64,000 nucleotides of DNA from Choristoneura fumiferana (lineage: Eukaryota; Arthropoda; Insecta; Lepidoptera; Tortricidae). The stretch spans positions 16,555,605 through 16,619,604 of the forward strand of contig NC_133482.1 of NCBI RefSeq assembly GCF_025370935.1, in the 5' to 3' direction. The position numbers and the translations under genes are program-made. The notes beneath the pieces were generated by a model. That model saw only the letters and a list, made by a program, of their open reading frames with translations, was not told the DNA's origin and ran no database searches. How positions within the stretch are numbered: the first letter of the stretch is position 1; every line of letters begins with the position of its first letter. Of this stretch, positions 45,691-57,900 are shown piece by piece.

Positions 45691-46336
45691 AAAGGATTAG
45701 TAACACAAAGAAATAAAATTATCATCAAAATTACTAATCAAAATTAATATTTCTAATATTAATTCATTTTTCTAATATTATTCAATTCTAATTCATGAGC
45801 TTATAAATACCGCCCCTGGAAGCCATATGAATGGAATTCCAGTGCTTAGCCATTGAACTAGCTGGGTCATCCGTCACCACGGCGCATCAGGGAGGCTACT
45901 CTCTTGCGCAGTATCGCTGCAAAGCCGTCAACGCGTGCCTCTGCAAACATACCTGATGCACTGCAATAACGCTATATATGCTTATATGGACCTCCGCAAT
46001 GTAACGCCTGATTCAGTAAATTATATGAACCTTTTTTTAAGTTTCTGCTATCCGTACACCGGTAAGAGCCGTTTTAATATGCTAATGGACCAAAATAAAT
46101 TCGCTGTTCCCGTATTACGGGAAATGAAGTATAAAAATTACGCGCAAATTTTGTACGCGTTACAAGGATGTAGGTACTATAAAATTTAGCGAGGTAGGTT
46201 GTGGGTGGTTTGATCAAATGAAAGCAATAATCTAGCCTTAATAGTCCAAGTGCCCGCTGTACGATTCTGCTCTTTGTTTTTTTAATCAAAATGTTATTTT
46301 GGTCTCCGCAAAACCTCTCTCTTCTTAGTCGTTCAC

Positions 46337-46556
46337 TCTTGACAGAGTGGTCGTGGTCATGCTTCGGTCGATCGATTCCTGTGCCACTGCTGCTCTCGCG
46401 ACGCGTCGCCAAGTAGCCCGATGTCTGGCAGAGTGGGAGCAAACGTTTATATTAGAGTGCGTCACAGATTTGATGAGGTCTGTCCACCGTGTCGGGGAGC
46501 GTCCGCGAGATCTTTCCCTCGAATTTCCCTGCACCACAAGCCGCAAAACCTATTGA
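46337..46556 (-). pseudogene. LINE reverse-transcriptase C-terminal fragment (second RTE-like lineage)
   Basis: Minus-strand frame reads R-G-R-S-P-T-R-W-T-D-L-I, then H-S-A-R-H-R-A-T-W-R. The R-G-R-[SP]-P-x-R-W-x-D block is characteristic of the end of endonuclease/reverse-transcriptase ORFs. It differs in sequence from the other RTE fragments here and has no GATGAT tail. Confidence 0.6.
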
Positions 46557-46559
46557 CGT

Positions 46560-47350
46560 GAAAACGGCTTTGGCCGATCAAAAACTCTTTATGTGCACGC
46601 AATAGGAGCGTAAAAAACGTCGATCAGCTCGGCAGCCACGAAACGACGTTTACCGGCGGGAAGGTGTCTTTTTCGCCCTTATTGTGTGGACGTAAGGCGT
46701 TTTTTGGTCGCCGCGCCGATAGATGCGGGGAGACGCCTTAAATCTTTCTTTCTTCTTTAAAAAAACTTGACACAAGTTTTCTAATTACTATTTTTTGATT
46801 GCATTAACTTACTATTTTTCCATCGCTTAAAGGGGTAGCAAATCTGAGTACTTATTTCTTATTAATTTCAAAATACTTCCACGCGTTTCTGTAAAGTCGT
46901 GATGGACGGTCGAAAATACGATCAACAAAGTGATTCCGCAAGGGTTCCACTTCTGCCACAGGTCTCACGGCACCCTTGAGCAGTAACGCACTACGTCCGA
47001 TCCGAGTCCGTGAAAAAACGGTACAGTATAGTCGAACTACATATTTGTATGTAGCATACCAACTAAATCGGAGAGAAATCGAATTACGGGACGGATTAGA
47101 TGTAGTGCATACCGCTCTAAAAATTACTTGCGACAGTACGTCGGTGAGAGAGAAAATAAAACAACAATGTATACAGAATTTATTATTTACTATATTTTCA
47201 ATTAAATGTCAAAATCCATATATCAAAAAAATGCACATAAGAGAATTGGCAATCTCAATTTGGCAACCCAGCAGTGGTACGTGTGGCGTGCGATATTTCT
47301 GTTGTAAAGTCGAAGTAACGATCGCTTACATCCCTACTCCCTACTTTTAT
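46560..47350. other. Unassigned DNA with an open frame
   Basis: A plus frame from TTG at 46976 stays open to 47416 but has no ATG, shows no recognised motif and runs into the Helitron-like element at 47353. The pair TATACAGAATTTAT (47169) and ATAAATTCTGTATA (47561) brackets that element. Confidence 0.35.
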
Positions 47351-47352
47351 TT

Positions 47353-47551
47353 ATATTATAAATGCGAAAGTAACTCTGTCTGTCCGTCTGTTACGCTTTC
47401 ACGTCGAAACCACTGAACCGATTTTGATGAAATTTGGTATATAGGTAGTTTGAACCCCAAAGATCAACATAGGATACCTTTTATTCCGGTAGAGGGCGCC
47501 ACCGCGCGATAACCAAGATCCGCGCAGACGAACTTGCGGGCATAAGCTAGT
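47353..47551 (+). mobile_element. Non-autonomous Helitron-like element
   Basis: TTATATTATAAATGCGAAAG at the start, ACGCTTTCACGTCGAAACCA in the body, and GCGGGCATAAGCTAGT at the end. A different subfamily from 40150-40368. Confidence 0.75.
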
Positions 47552-47784
47552 CTTTCATAAATTCTGTATATACTGTTGTTCTATTTTGAAAATATTGGGC
47601 AAACCGGTGGGAATAGAGTTCTATGGACGCCTCGCCACTGCAACCCAGAGACATTTATTTATTTATTTCATCATTGCACTTCGTACAGTCAGCTTAGGTC
47701 TAAGTACAACCCTGTTTAAGGGCATAGCAATATTAGCAATATGTATTAGACACATTGTTGTTAACATTGTGTAGCATAAATTAA

Positions 47785-47930
47785 GTTTTTTTTATATAAG
47801 AGGGGGCAAACGAGCATGGGTGACCTGATGGGAAGCAATCACCGCCGCTCATGGACACCTGTCAACACGAGGGGTAGCACAGGTGCGTCGCCGGCCCTTT
47901 GAGAGGCTGATAGGCTCGTTTTAACAACAC
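47785..47930 (-). mobile_element. Family C relative, second subfamily
   Basis: TTTTTTTATATAAGAGGGGG, CAAACGAGCATGGGTGACCT and GTGCGTCGCCGGCCCTTTGA. This is the TATAAAA-tailed subfamily rather than the AGTCGAATAAAA one. Confidence 0.6.
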
Positions 47931-48377
47931 AAGTTACATTTTGATAACAGAATGGAGCAGAATTTCACGGCGGGATCTTACCCTATTTGTATTTTGCTTT
48001 CCAAAGGCCAGTTTAAATGTTAACTGTTTGGTTAATGGCATAACATTTACATCTCCATTTACGAGTCACGGTCTATTTAAGTTAGACTCTAACTATAACG
48101 CCGCCCTTCGTTTAAAATTAATATTGGAACCAATATTAGAAATGTAGAAATCAATTTTGCCCGCACACAACTTGGTTCTACGAGTGTATAAGGTGTCTTA
48201 AAAAATATGCCAGCAGGTTGTTCGGTTAGTTTGACTGAACACCCTGTATAAGTTTTTCGGTTCTCTAATTTTTCGCCGAAAATATTTTTCCCAAATGATT
48301 GATTTCCCAACATCATATGGACGAACTGTTTCTTTTTTAATTTTTATTAAACTGTAAGTAGATACTTTAACCTATTA

Positions 48378-48690
48378 AGGTCACAGCTCATTACAACCAC
48401 CCGGCACCCGACCAGCATTGAGCATTGAGCGTCGTATTGAGCGGTTAGTATTCTTCATACGTCACCGGATTGCCTCACTCGCGAGTTTGCCACGCGCGGA
48501 CGGCGAGTGGACCACTCGGTGACAGCCCGCTGCTCGCCGCCATAGTGACTACTAGGGAATTTGTAGACCACGCAAGGTCCACTCGTTGTCAACGCGGCGT
48601 CTACCTGTGGACTACCTGTCGACAACGTGTGGACGCCGAAAGCCGAGGCGATGCTGGTCGGGTGCCGGGTGGCTCTAATGAGCTGTGACC
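48378..48690. mobile_element. MITE with TTA duplication (PIF/Harbinger-like)
   Basis: AGGTCACAGCTCATT...CACCCGGCACCCGACCAGCA at the left is mirrored by TGCTGGTCGGGTGCCGGGTG...AATGAGCTGTGACCT at the right. TTA flanks at 48375-48377 and 48691-48693. The GC-rich centre has extra inverted pieces (GAGTGGACCACTC, GGTCCACTCG). A 3-bp TTA/TWA duplication is the hallmark of Harbinger-type MITEs. Confidence 0.88.
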
Positions 48691-48744
48691 TTTAGGGTTC
48701 TACAGGATAGTCCTAAAATATTTACTTGTATCCTGTAGAACTGT

Positions 48745-49317
48745 ATGATATGTATCCTGAATAGAATACAGTTTCAGAAAAAAAATCTTTCGTCCGTATT
48801 AAACAGTCCCATGTTTTTCATTATTTTTAAACGTAGTTCACAAATATCATACATTGGTCGATATACCGTAAAAAGTTTACCAAAATACCCAATTGTATGT
48901 ATGTATGTAAACTATTTATTGTACAAAATAAGTAAACAAACACAATTGACAAACAATGAAATTATGTACAAAGGAGAACTTATCCTTTCTCTACCAGTCA
49001 ACCTTTGAGTGGATGAGAGGACCATTCAGTCAGGAATTGAAGTTTTACTCACTGGGCCAAATTGCATAAAAATTACAAGCAAAAATAGTATTAGTGAATT
49101 TTAACACAAAATCGCTAATACTAATAAGCTTGTTGTTTGTTATGCGATCGGGTCCTGGCTGGATATTTTGAGTTCTTTTTATGGAGTCTTAGAAATTTTA
49201 GTTGTATACTTTAATACTTCGTGCCTACTTAGAACACAAGTATTATGTGCTAGTGCTGCCGCAGACAGTCTTGACGTTTAAAGCGGGCGCACACGAGCGA
49301 AATTCTTGATTCATATT
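48745..49317. other. AT-rich DNA, no feature recognised
   Basis: Short frames only. A hairpin of GTTCTACAGGATA / TATCCTGTAGAAC lies just left at 48696-48742. Confidence 0.4.
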
Positions 49318-49595
49318 TAAAAACCGGCCAAGAGCGTGTCGGACACGCCCAAAAGAGAGTTCCGTAGCCATTACGAAAAAAATAAGTTATATTTTTTCTA
49401 AGGATTTCGTATTTTATACGGAATCTCCAAGTTTAGGTATATTTTATACCTTAGGCTGTTATTTAAGAGTAAAACTATCAATAATTCTCAAGCAAACTTA
49501 GCCGTTATAGTTTTCCTTGAAAGTTTGATATACTTACTAACATCCTGATTTTTTTTAAATTTTTCCATCCACCGGTTTAGATTTTAGAGGGGGCG
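49318..49595 (+). mobile_element. CCGGCCAAG repeat, 3'-truncated
   Basis: AAAACCGGCCAAGAGCGTGT to GGTTTAGATTTTAGAGGGGG, then unrelated DNA. Confidence 0.7.
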
Positions 49596-49689
49596 ATTAG
49601 AGCGGATTATTAATTTCCGATTTAAGTTTTAAAAAACATCGTTTGTAATTTTGAACATGAAACTACCGTGAGACTCACTCATATTAAAT

Positions 49690-49915
49690 GATATTGTAAC
49701 GGATAACTCACGTCTTAAACCGAGTTTAGCTCGACATGTTTCGGGCTATTTCGTAGCCCTGCTTCTCAGGAGCACGCGACTCGGCGGCTGCCGCAACACG
49801 CACACTACGCGCCACCGCTCTGCTCGCGCGACTGCCCGACGAAGCTAACACCGGCGCACAACTACCCGCATTTTTATCGTCATTTTTATTGTCAATGTCT
49901 AATGTAGGGTAGCAC
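49690..49915 (-). repeat. GC-rich repeat with hammerhead-like hairpin module, reversed
   Basis: Minus strand: GCTCCTGAGAAGCAGGGCTA, CGAAATAGCCCGAAACATGT. About 225 bp match 28250-28471. It abuts the truncated CCGGCCAAG repeat at the left. Confidence 0.55.
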
Positions 49916-50124
49916 ACAACACTAACAACATCGCTCCGTAAAGGCACGTTCACACCAACCGATGACGCAGCACGAGTATTTAATACTGTTTTCCAATCAA
50001 TACCAATACTGTTTTAAATCGTTTGTCTATATTAAATAGTTGGGAAATAAAACATATAGGAAAATATTGTCGGCAAAAAATTAGAGAACCGGTTACATCT
50101 TGATAATTATGCAGTTGAGGTCAT

Positions 50125-50190
50125 TATAGACTATTGGTTTAACCTATGGCCTTCGAAGCAGAAGATCGTGGGTTCGAGCCGGGCTGATTT
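50125..50190 (+). mobile_element. Decayed tRNA-like SINE head
   Basis: ATTGGTTTAACCTATGGCCT, GAAGCAGAAGATCGTGGGTT and CGAGCCGGGCTG resemble the family A head, but the body is absent. Confidence 0.45.
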
Positions 50191-50504
50191 ACCTGTGTAA
50201 GAATTGACCTTTTTTTAAATGAAACTGACCGTGATTGACCCCTATCTCATCTGAAGTTATATTCGAAAATATACCAATCTGTTACTGAACAGACTACTGA
50301 GTCTCAGAGAAAATTTGTGATAGACACGCGCGTAATCATAAAAGGATTCCATTTGATAACCCTGGCTTAAAAAAGGAGTGGTGTTATAAGTTTGACGCCA
50401 ATGTTTGTCTAGTGAGGCATCGTAACTCCCAAATGGTCATCCACCTACTTCGATGGAGTTTTTCATTACAACCATGTTTCCTAACGGTGGTTCTTAGCTA
50501 TGTT

Positions 50505-51136
50505 TATTTAAACGGCTTAGCCTTTTTTGAGATATTGAACTTTGAAATGAGAATGTTGTTTTTCAATTTGGAGGTAGGTATGTACAGAACCCTAAAAACG
50601 TCGATAATTCCGTTAAACACCCGGTCCTGCCAAAAATACGTCAATGTACCAATACTGCAGTATAAAGCAAATTGCCACTCAATCATAAGGTTAGTGTGCA
50701 CCCGCCCCAAAGCAACACCTTAGCTGAATCACGCGAGCACAATTTCCTGCCGGCGATAGCGGAAGCCGTGTGGAACAGCCTTTATAGACATCATAATGTG
50801 TGGCACCGCCCTTATCTGGGAGGTGGTGTGTCGCGGGCTTATAATGTTAATCTTTATGGGTTGGCTTTACAGGTACAGGGTGTTTTTTAAGTATCTAAAT
50901 TAGATTTAATATCAACAATGGTGCCGTAAGCTTCTATAAACACATGAAATTAAGAGTTTACAATAGAAAGTAATACACTGAATAGTTCACAAATTTAATG
51001 TGAACTTGTTCCTCAAAGGGATCTTTTCGTTAAAAGAAACAAGAGTAGACACTACAATGGAAAGATAGAAGGACTGTAAATTTGTAATTTACTTAAACGT
51101 AAAACCTACAAAAAAAATCTGTTCAAATTGAGAACC
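50505..51136. other. Unassigned DNA
   Basis: A GC-richer patch at 50730-50880 (CCTGCCGGCGATAGCGGAAG) has short open frames but no splice-bounded exon that I can support. Confidence 0.35.
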
Positions 51137-51363
51137 CGGGTACTGCCTTTTCGCAACGTAACGTTTGGCAACGTTTCATTTCGCAAATTCTTAAACTGTA
51201 AATATTTCAGGATTTATTTCAGGGCCATCGTGTAGAACCCTTTAGGTAAGATTAGGTTAATTTTATAAAAATCCTGAAATATTTACAGTTTCAGAAATAT
51301 TAAACAGTTGGAAAATGAAAAGTTGCGAAATGAAACAGGTTGCCAAACGTTATTCGCTGAAAC
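51137..51363. repeat. Imperfect foldback repeat, second copy
   Basis: GCCTTTTCGCAACGTAACGT to GAAACAGGTTGCCAAACGTT, the inverse of 33530-33770. Confidence 0.7.
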
Positions 51364-52043
51364 ATTAATAAACCTTGAGAACCTCGTCCATTTTTGATGG
51401 CGATTAAAGAAGAGGAATGAAAATATACATGTCGCACAGGGGCAGCTGCTGCTGTAAGCTGTTGTCGCCGTAATTGACCTAATTTATGGGTACGGACGTC
51501 AGAAAAGTTCTGATTCAGTAAATTACCTTTCAATCTTCTAAACATAAACAAAATCAGACTAAGTTAACACCACAGAAATATTTGACGTGCTTCGTTCTCA
51601 ATTCGAATTATTTGTCGCACTCAGTTTGTATGATGTTAACATCCCTTCCCAAATGTTGGCAGTTGGATCCATTTTATGCCGGATGTCGGTCATTAAAAAC
51701 ACATACCGAGCCCAAAAATAGAAACAGGGGTAACTAAATGTTTTACTTGGAACCCTGTACGGAAGACTTAACTATTTCTCTCTCAAATACGAAATATACA
51801 AAACTACTATCACGCAGCAGTAAATTACGATAAGGCTAGCATAAATCTACGGAGCTGAGGATGAGCCGTGGCTCAGGGAAACAGGGTTAAGGGCATGCTA
51901 GGCCTTCCTTACTCTTACTGATGTACGGTATGAATAAACTATTTTCAAGCTGAGTATAGATTGGTGATCTAGTTTATCTCTATTCTGAAGGTACCACAAT
52001 CAATGTTTCTAATTTCCTTGTTTATTAGGTAGGTTTATAAATT

Positions 52044-52220
52044 TTTTTTTTTTTTGTATTCCGCTTCACGCAAAGAGCAAGTGGGTCAATTTGATGGTAA
52101 TGAGATCACAAGCCCATACAAAATCTGCATCACGAAATATTGCAGATGCGTTTGCAGCCGAGCCTAAGATGGGATACCTCAAGTGCCAGTAATTTCACCG
52201 GCTGTCTTTACTCTCCACGC
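52044..52220 (-). mobile_element. Family C LINE-like repeat, cut by the assembly gap
   Basis: Poly(T) then GCAAAGAGCAAGTGGGTCAA, CCTCAAGTGCCAGTAATTTC and CTCTCCACGC, where the N run begins. Confidence 0.75.
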
Positions 52221-53114
52221 NNNNNNNNNNNNNNNNNNNNNNNNNNNNNNNNNNNNNNNNNNNNNNNNNNNNNNNNNNNNNNNNNNNNNNNNNNNNNNNN
52301 NNNNNNNNNNNNNNNNNNNNNNNNNNNNNNNNNNNNNNNNNNNNNNNNNNNNNNNNNNNNNNNNNNNNNNNNNNNNNNNNNNNNNNNNNNNNNNNNNNNN
52401 NNNNNNNNNNNNNNNNNNNNNNNNNNNNNNNNNNNNNNNNNNNNNNNNNNNNNNNNNNNNNNNNNNNNNNNNNNNNNNNNNNNNNNNNNNNNNNNNNNNN
52501 NNNNNNNNNNNNNNNNNNNNNNNNNNNNNNNNNNNNNNNNNNNNNNNNNNNNNNNNNNNNNNNNNNNNNNNNNNNNNNNNNNNNNNNNNNNNNNNNNNNN
52601 NNNNNNNNNNNNNNNNNNNNNNNNNNNNNNNNNNNNNNNNNNNNNNNNNNNNNNNNNNNNNNNNNNNNNNNNNNNNNNNNNNNNNNNNNNNNNNNNNNNN
52701 NNNNNNNNNNNNNNNNNNNNNNNNNNNNNNNNNNNNNNNNNNNNNNNNNNNNNNNNNNNNNNNNNNNNNNNNNNNNNNNNNNNNNNNNNNNNNNNNNNNN
52801 NNNNNNNNNNNNNNNNNNNNNNNNNNNNNNNNNNNNNNNNNNNNNNNNNNNNNNNNNNNNNNNNNNNNNNNNNNNNNNNNNNNNNNNNNNNNNNNNNNNN
52901 NNNNNNNNNNNNNNNNNNNNNNNNNNNNNNNNNNNNNNNNNNNNNNNNNNNNNNNNNNNNNNNNNNNNNNNNNNNNNNNNNNNNNNNNNNNNNNNNNNNN
53001 NNNNNNNNNNNNNNNNNNNNNNNNNNNNNNNNNNNNNNNNNNNNNNNNNNNNNNNNNNNNNNNNNNNNNNNNNNNNNNNNNNNNNNNNNNNNNNNNNNNN
53101 NNNNNNNNNNNNNN
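52221..53114. other. Assembly gap, 894 N
   Basis: N run between a family C repeat and the start of duplication copy 2. The odd length suggests an estimated gap. Long X-filled frames across it are not genes. Confidence 0.98.
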
Positions 53115-54384
53115 TTATTGGTTTTAGAGTTTTGAAATAAATTGGTCTTTTGATAATGGAATTGCGGGAACACACGAACTTATTCTCATTTAAATTTTCT
53201 CACTGAATCAGGATGTGTGCATTTAAAATAGTCTTGGCTTTAGAAGCTCATTCTTCAAAGTGAGCGATACGATATAATTCAGTCGGTCAACTAAACTAGT
53301 TTTTAGTTCCTTTAGTTCAGTGATCACTCGCGAGATTTTAAGTCTGGGAATAAAAAAGGGTCGTTTCAGTGTAAACAAGTAACGGAACGATACGAACTAT
53401 TCGTAGCCCCGAAACTTGTCTTGTTGCAATTATGTTCGCAGTACCTAAATAATTTGACTTTCTCTCATTCGTACTTGAGTTTTTTTGTACTGGAACTAGA
53501 AGCTTTGCTAGTTCCGTTTGCACCGCATCTCTCATGCTGCATCGTCGATTGAATCGCGTCGTTGGGTTAAGTAAACAAACATTTTACAGACCTTGTGAAC
53601 TAAAAGACTACGAACTTTTGAGATTCCTAAAACACTAGTTCCTTTAACCAACAGGTTTAAGTTCCTGAACTACTCAAGCCTAAATTAAAATCTTGAATTT
53701 TTGCATACTCTTTAGCCCAAATGCATATTTGCTCGAATATGCTTCAATGTAATTTTCGTGAGTTCCAATTAATATAATTATTCTAACCTCTCCAATATAA
53801 CATCTTTAAATGTCAAACATTTCTCACGTATTTTGCATTCTTTAGCAGACTTCATTACCGGCAGTTCTTTATTCTCCGACAAAGGATCTGCCGTCCTGTA
53901 CCAATAATTACCCGCTTGATCTTTGCCGCTGACGCAATGGTCTTGAAAAAGATGTGTCTAAAGAAATGTACGCGAATGATACTAACGACCCGATAAATAG
54001 AAATTTCCATGTTACAAATAAAGAGAGATTTATTATTTGAGACGAGATTTTTGCGGACTAGCATGATTTTTTGCAGTGTCTTGAGATTGTCGGGGGATGG
54101 TTTTAAGAAACCTTAAAATAGAGGGGAAAATTAAATGTATATATCTGTTGACATCTTGCTGTCAAGCTGCCGTATATACTAGCAAACGGAAACATACTAC
54201 GGATATACTACTTAAATAAAAACATACGTTCTGTTTATATTTTTAAAGATAATGTAGTCAGTAACCACTTAGAGTTAAATGTATGTAAGTCTTGCCAAGT
54301 GTTATATCAATTCAGTACATTAAATTAAAAAATGCGTGGTATTGATATAAGTGCAGTAGTAGTAGTCATTTGTAGAGTATTGAA

Positions 54385-54595
54385 TAAAATATGACGATAA
54401 AAATGCGGGTAGTTGTGCGCCGGTGTTAGTTTCTTCGGGCAGTCGCGCGAGCAGAGCGGTGGCGCGTAGTGCGCGTGTTGCGGCAGCCGCCGAGTCGCGT
54501 GCTCCTGAGAGGAAGGGCTACGAAATAGCCCGAAACATGTCGAGCTGAACTCGGTTTAAGACGTGAGTTATCCGTTACAATATCATTAATATAAG
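54385..54595 (+). repeat. GC-rich repeat with hammerhead-like hairpin module, copy 2
   Basis: CCTGAGAGGAAGGGCTACGA then AATAGCCCGAAACATGTCGA. Paralog of 28250-28471 within the duplication. Confidence 0.55.
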
Positions 54596-54597
54596 TA

Positions 54598-54814
54598 CCG
54601 TAAACTGCTTCAACTTTGCCCTTTGGCCCCAACATTGCCTAATTCGATTTAGAGTCGATAACTAGCACACTTCTAGGTTTTTAAACTTTTATCCCCCCGT
54701 AATAATAATTCCCGTGTAGATAAAAGTTTAAAACCTATAAGAGTGCTAAGTTATCGACTCTAAATCGAATAAGGCAATGTTGGGGCCAGAGGGCAAAGTT
54801 GAAGCAGTTTACGG
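54598..54814. mobile_element. Hairpin MITE, copy 2
   Basis: Same element as 28474-28695. The C run is shortened to six. The flank after the right TA differs slightly (ACGGTACAACGG). Confidence 0.92.
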
Positions 54815-55242
54815 TAACGGTACAACGGTACGTTTAGGTCCACTTAAAGGCAACGGTATTAGGATACCACTTACCGCGGTTCGATATGCTCTTGATTTTT
54901 ACCGGCTTTTAGTGAAATCCTGGAATCTCAATTCAACTGCCATCTACCTAATTGGGATGCACCAAAAAAAAACCTATAGTTTTTATTTTATTTTTGGGAA
55001 GAATAGGATATTTTAAGATACCATTTTCATCGATTTTGAATTTAGATGAGTATTTAATTTTTTATATGTTTTTTACGAAATACGCTGGATGACGTCACAG
55101 TGAGACAGCCACGTGCCAATGCCTAAAACTACATAACATAATCTGTGGCATTACAATGTGACAAAAATACAAGCACGGCTTAGGGTCCTAAATGAACAAT
55201 GACAAATAGTTTTATTTATTTCTCTTCTTTTAGCTTCGATTA

Positions 55243-55487
55243 AATAAATAAATAAATATCACGGGACAATTCACACCAATTGACCTAGTCCCAAAGTAAT
55301 ATTAGCAAAGCTTGTGTTATGGGTACTAAGCAACGGATAAATATAATTATATAGATAGATACATACTTAAATACATAGTAAACACCCAAGACCCGAGAAC
55401 AAACATTCGTATTTTTCATACAAATATCTGCCCCGACACGGGAATCGAACCCGGGACCTCAAGCTTCGTAGTCAGGTATTCAGGTAT
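55243..55487 (-). mobile_element. SINE family B, head-truncated (copy 2)
   Basis: Duplicate of 29133-29372 with the identical truncation point. Confidence 0.85.
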
Positions 55488-55964
55488 TCCTATATTTGTT
55501 TAATGGTGTGATAGTAAATAGATATTTTTTTATTAAAATCTGATATTTAAATTCTTTCTATTTACTTGTAACAAAGTAATTTAATAATACATAGGAAATA
55601 CTCGTATAAATTTTGGACTTTAAGACAAATGACAACTGTTTAAAGCCGGGTGCGCATCATGTGATTAAAGTTCTGTCTTTGTCACATAAGCAGGACAGCA
55701 ACATTTCAAACTGTCAATTTGCTTTAGTGTAGACCTGCTTTAGAACTGCTTTTGTGACGGGACACTGCAGATGTCAAATGAAGGTCATTACTTAAATTTT
55801 GTTTATTTAATTCAGTTTATCATATTTGTGAAATCTGATTTCTGAAAACGCTTCACAAAGCCTATTTCTCCAAACGACTTTCGATTTATTATACGTTGTC
55901 AAAAATTGGGAGATCCCAATTTTACTACGCGTGCGAAGCCACGTATATAGTCTAGTACTAAACA

Positions 55965-56433
55965 TTTTGGAGATATTGTTTGTTCCCTTACCTTTCAAGA
56001 TGTGATGAAAAGTCTTTTCTGGGAAATTGCCTACTTTTTTATAATAAAATTCCAAAAAATATTATAAATGAAACGTATACAAAATTCAGATCTATTGTCA
56101 AGAAGACATTAATATCAAAGGCGTATTATAAAGTTAATGATTATATCATGGACAGGGATATTTGGAAATAATTCCGATCCGCCTTAGCGATCCCTTCAAA
56201 TAGCGAACCTACTGTGTTAAAAATAAAGTTGTGTTAATACTTGTGATGTATACATATCATTTAATAATATTGTAAATCTGTTTTAAAAAAAATATATACC
56301 TCGTTGAGTTTCTTGCCGGATTTTTCTCAGCAGAGGTTTGTTCCGAACCGGTGGTAGATTTTTTTTTGACATTTAAGTGCTTGTTATAGCCTAAATTGAA
56401 TAAAGATATTTTGACTTTGACTTTGACTTTGAT
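55965..56433 (+). mobile_element. 3' end of a non-LTR retrotransposon (CR1/Jockey-like), copy 2
   Basis: Duplicate of 29875-30345 with a few substitutions (for example Asp to Tyr in N-E-T-Y-T-K). It has the same stop and the same (TTTGAC)n tail. Confidence 0.75.
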
Positions 56434-56771
56434 GGCTGTACCTACTATTGATTATTTGGCAAGATTCAAAGGCATGATGTTGACAATAAATACAGCGTTA
56501 CTGAACGTGAGTGTATCGAGTGGAACGCACTTTTGTAAAGGCTTCCAATTTGGAAGGTTTCTCATATTCAGCTGTACGTGATAAACGTTAGGAAGAAAAA
56601 GACGAGGAATATTAGAGCGTTTTGATGAAATCGACAGTTCTCACGACGGAGACGTGAACTGTGACGTAATTGATGTTGGTGAATAAAAAAATGTTGACAC
56701 GAATAATAATAGAACAGTATGCTAGTACTCGTATTAGTATTGGCGTACTTGGCGTCAATATTATATATATA

Positions 56772-57212
56772 TGTAGAAATATGAGTATGGTCCTTGTATA
56801 GTCATTACTATGTGTGGTTTATTAAGGATTGGCATTATAGCACTACGAAACGCCAGTGTTGCCATGCGTGGCGCGCTTGACAGAGCCTGAGATCTGGACG
56901 CGGGAAAAGCGATCGTCAATTGTCAGTTTTGTAAAAGAAGTCTGGCCCGAGTCGACAGTCTCAGGAACTGTTACGCGTTTCTTTATTATTTAGCTAGGCT
57001 TTTCCTTAAGTTATTGTGAATCGTTATGATAGCTGCATTTCTAAGATTTCAGTGAACGAGTGTCGTATTGTTTTGGTTTTATCTTGACGACAATTAGTGG
57101 ACTTTTGTTAGTTCTTCAAAATAGTTTCATTCTCTGCCCGAATCCCACTTGTTATGCCCACATTGATCATGTTACGGTCGGATCCCGGCTCTCTAAGTCC
57201 TATCTTACGACA
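56772..57212 (+). repeat. 5' LTR
   Basis: 441-bp direct repeat of 61607-62048. I see one substitution (CTTGACGAC here, CTTGACCAC there) and three single-base indels (near CACTACGAAA, CAGTTTTGTA and AGCTGCATT). Such similarity implies recent insertion. No TATA box is assigned with confidence. Confidence 0.92.
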
Positions 57213-57233
57213 TCAGAAGTGGTCCGAACGGGC
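57213..57233 (+). other. Putative primer-binding region of the LTR element
   Basis: It directly follows the LTR end. A TGG at 57220-57222 opens TGGTCCGAACGGGC, the position and form expected of a sequence complementary to a tRNA 3' end. I could not name the tRNA. Confidence 0.45.
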
Positions 57234-57900
57234 AAATGAAACTAAATTTTCGTATATCGTGTGAAATTGTGATTGTGTAGTTACGCGCAGTGACATTATC
57301 AAAGTGTTTTTTTACTTATTTTAAAACATATCGAATGAATGCAACTGCCTTTATATGATTGCACACAATCTTTGATACTAACACGCATAAAATGTGGTTA
57401 AATTTTACGTTAAATCGGAAATAGTGTGATTTTACAAAGAATTTATTTTTTTTCGTCTCGTTATTGTAATCGTTAAAAAAAAGTTAAAGAAATTTAGTAC
57501 ATGCAGTCATGCCATGTTTTTTGATGTGACGGTATTCTTGTGTCACACTTGTGTGTTTATTCGTAATTATGTTATGAAATGTACAAGCGTGGTAATTTGA
57601 AATCTGTGATAATAATAAAGTCAATTTTGTGTTTTCTTTTTCATAAAAATGCGTCGAGAGTTTAAATCGCATTTAGTTACGTTGGCAATGCTTCTAGTCT
57701 GTCAAGAATGTCTCTTTGCAGCCAGATAAAAAAAAAAAAAAGTTAAACGTCAAAGTCACTGTGTTTGTTTACAACAAAGTTAAGCCGGTAAATTTGGAAT
57801 ATTTTCGTAATTTTTAGTCGGTGTAAACTATGAATAGTGAAGTTTTTTTGTAGCGATCTATTTTGTAGCGCACGAAGCATTATTTGCGGTTACAGGCAGT

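Noticed and set aside
46976..47416. 146-codon open frame
   Set aside because: No ATG, no recognisable motif, and the C-terminal part is a Helitron-like element. Kept only as an unassigned stretch.
52140..53175. Four overlapping frames of 314-331 codons
   Set aside because: Almost all residues are undefined because they cross the 894-N gap. The real ends are SINE/LINE debris.
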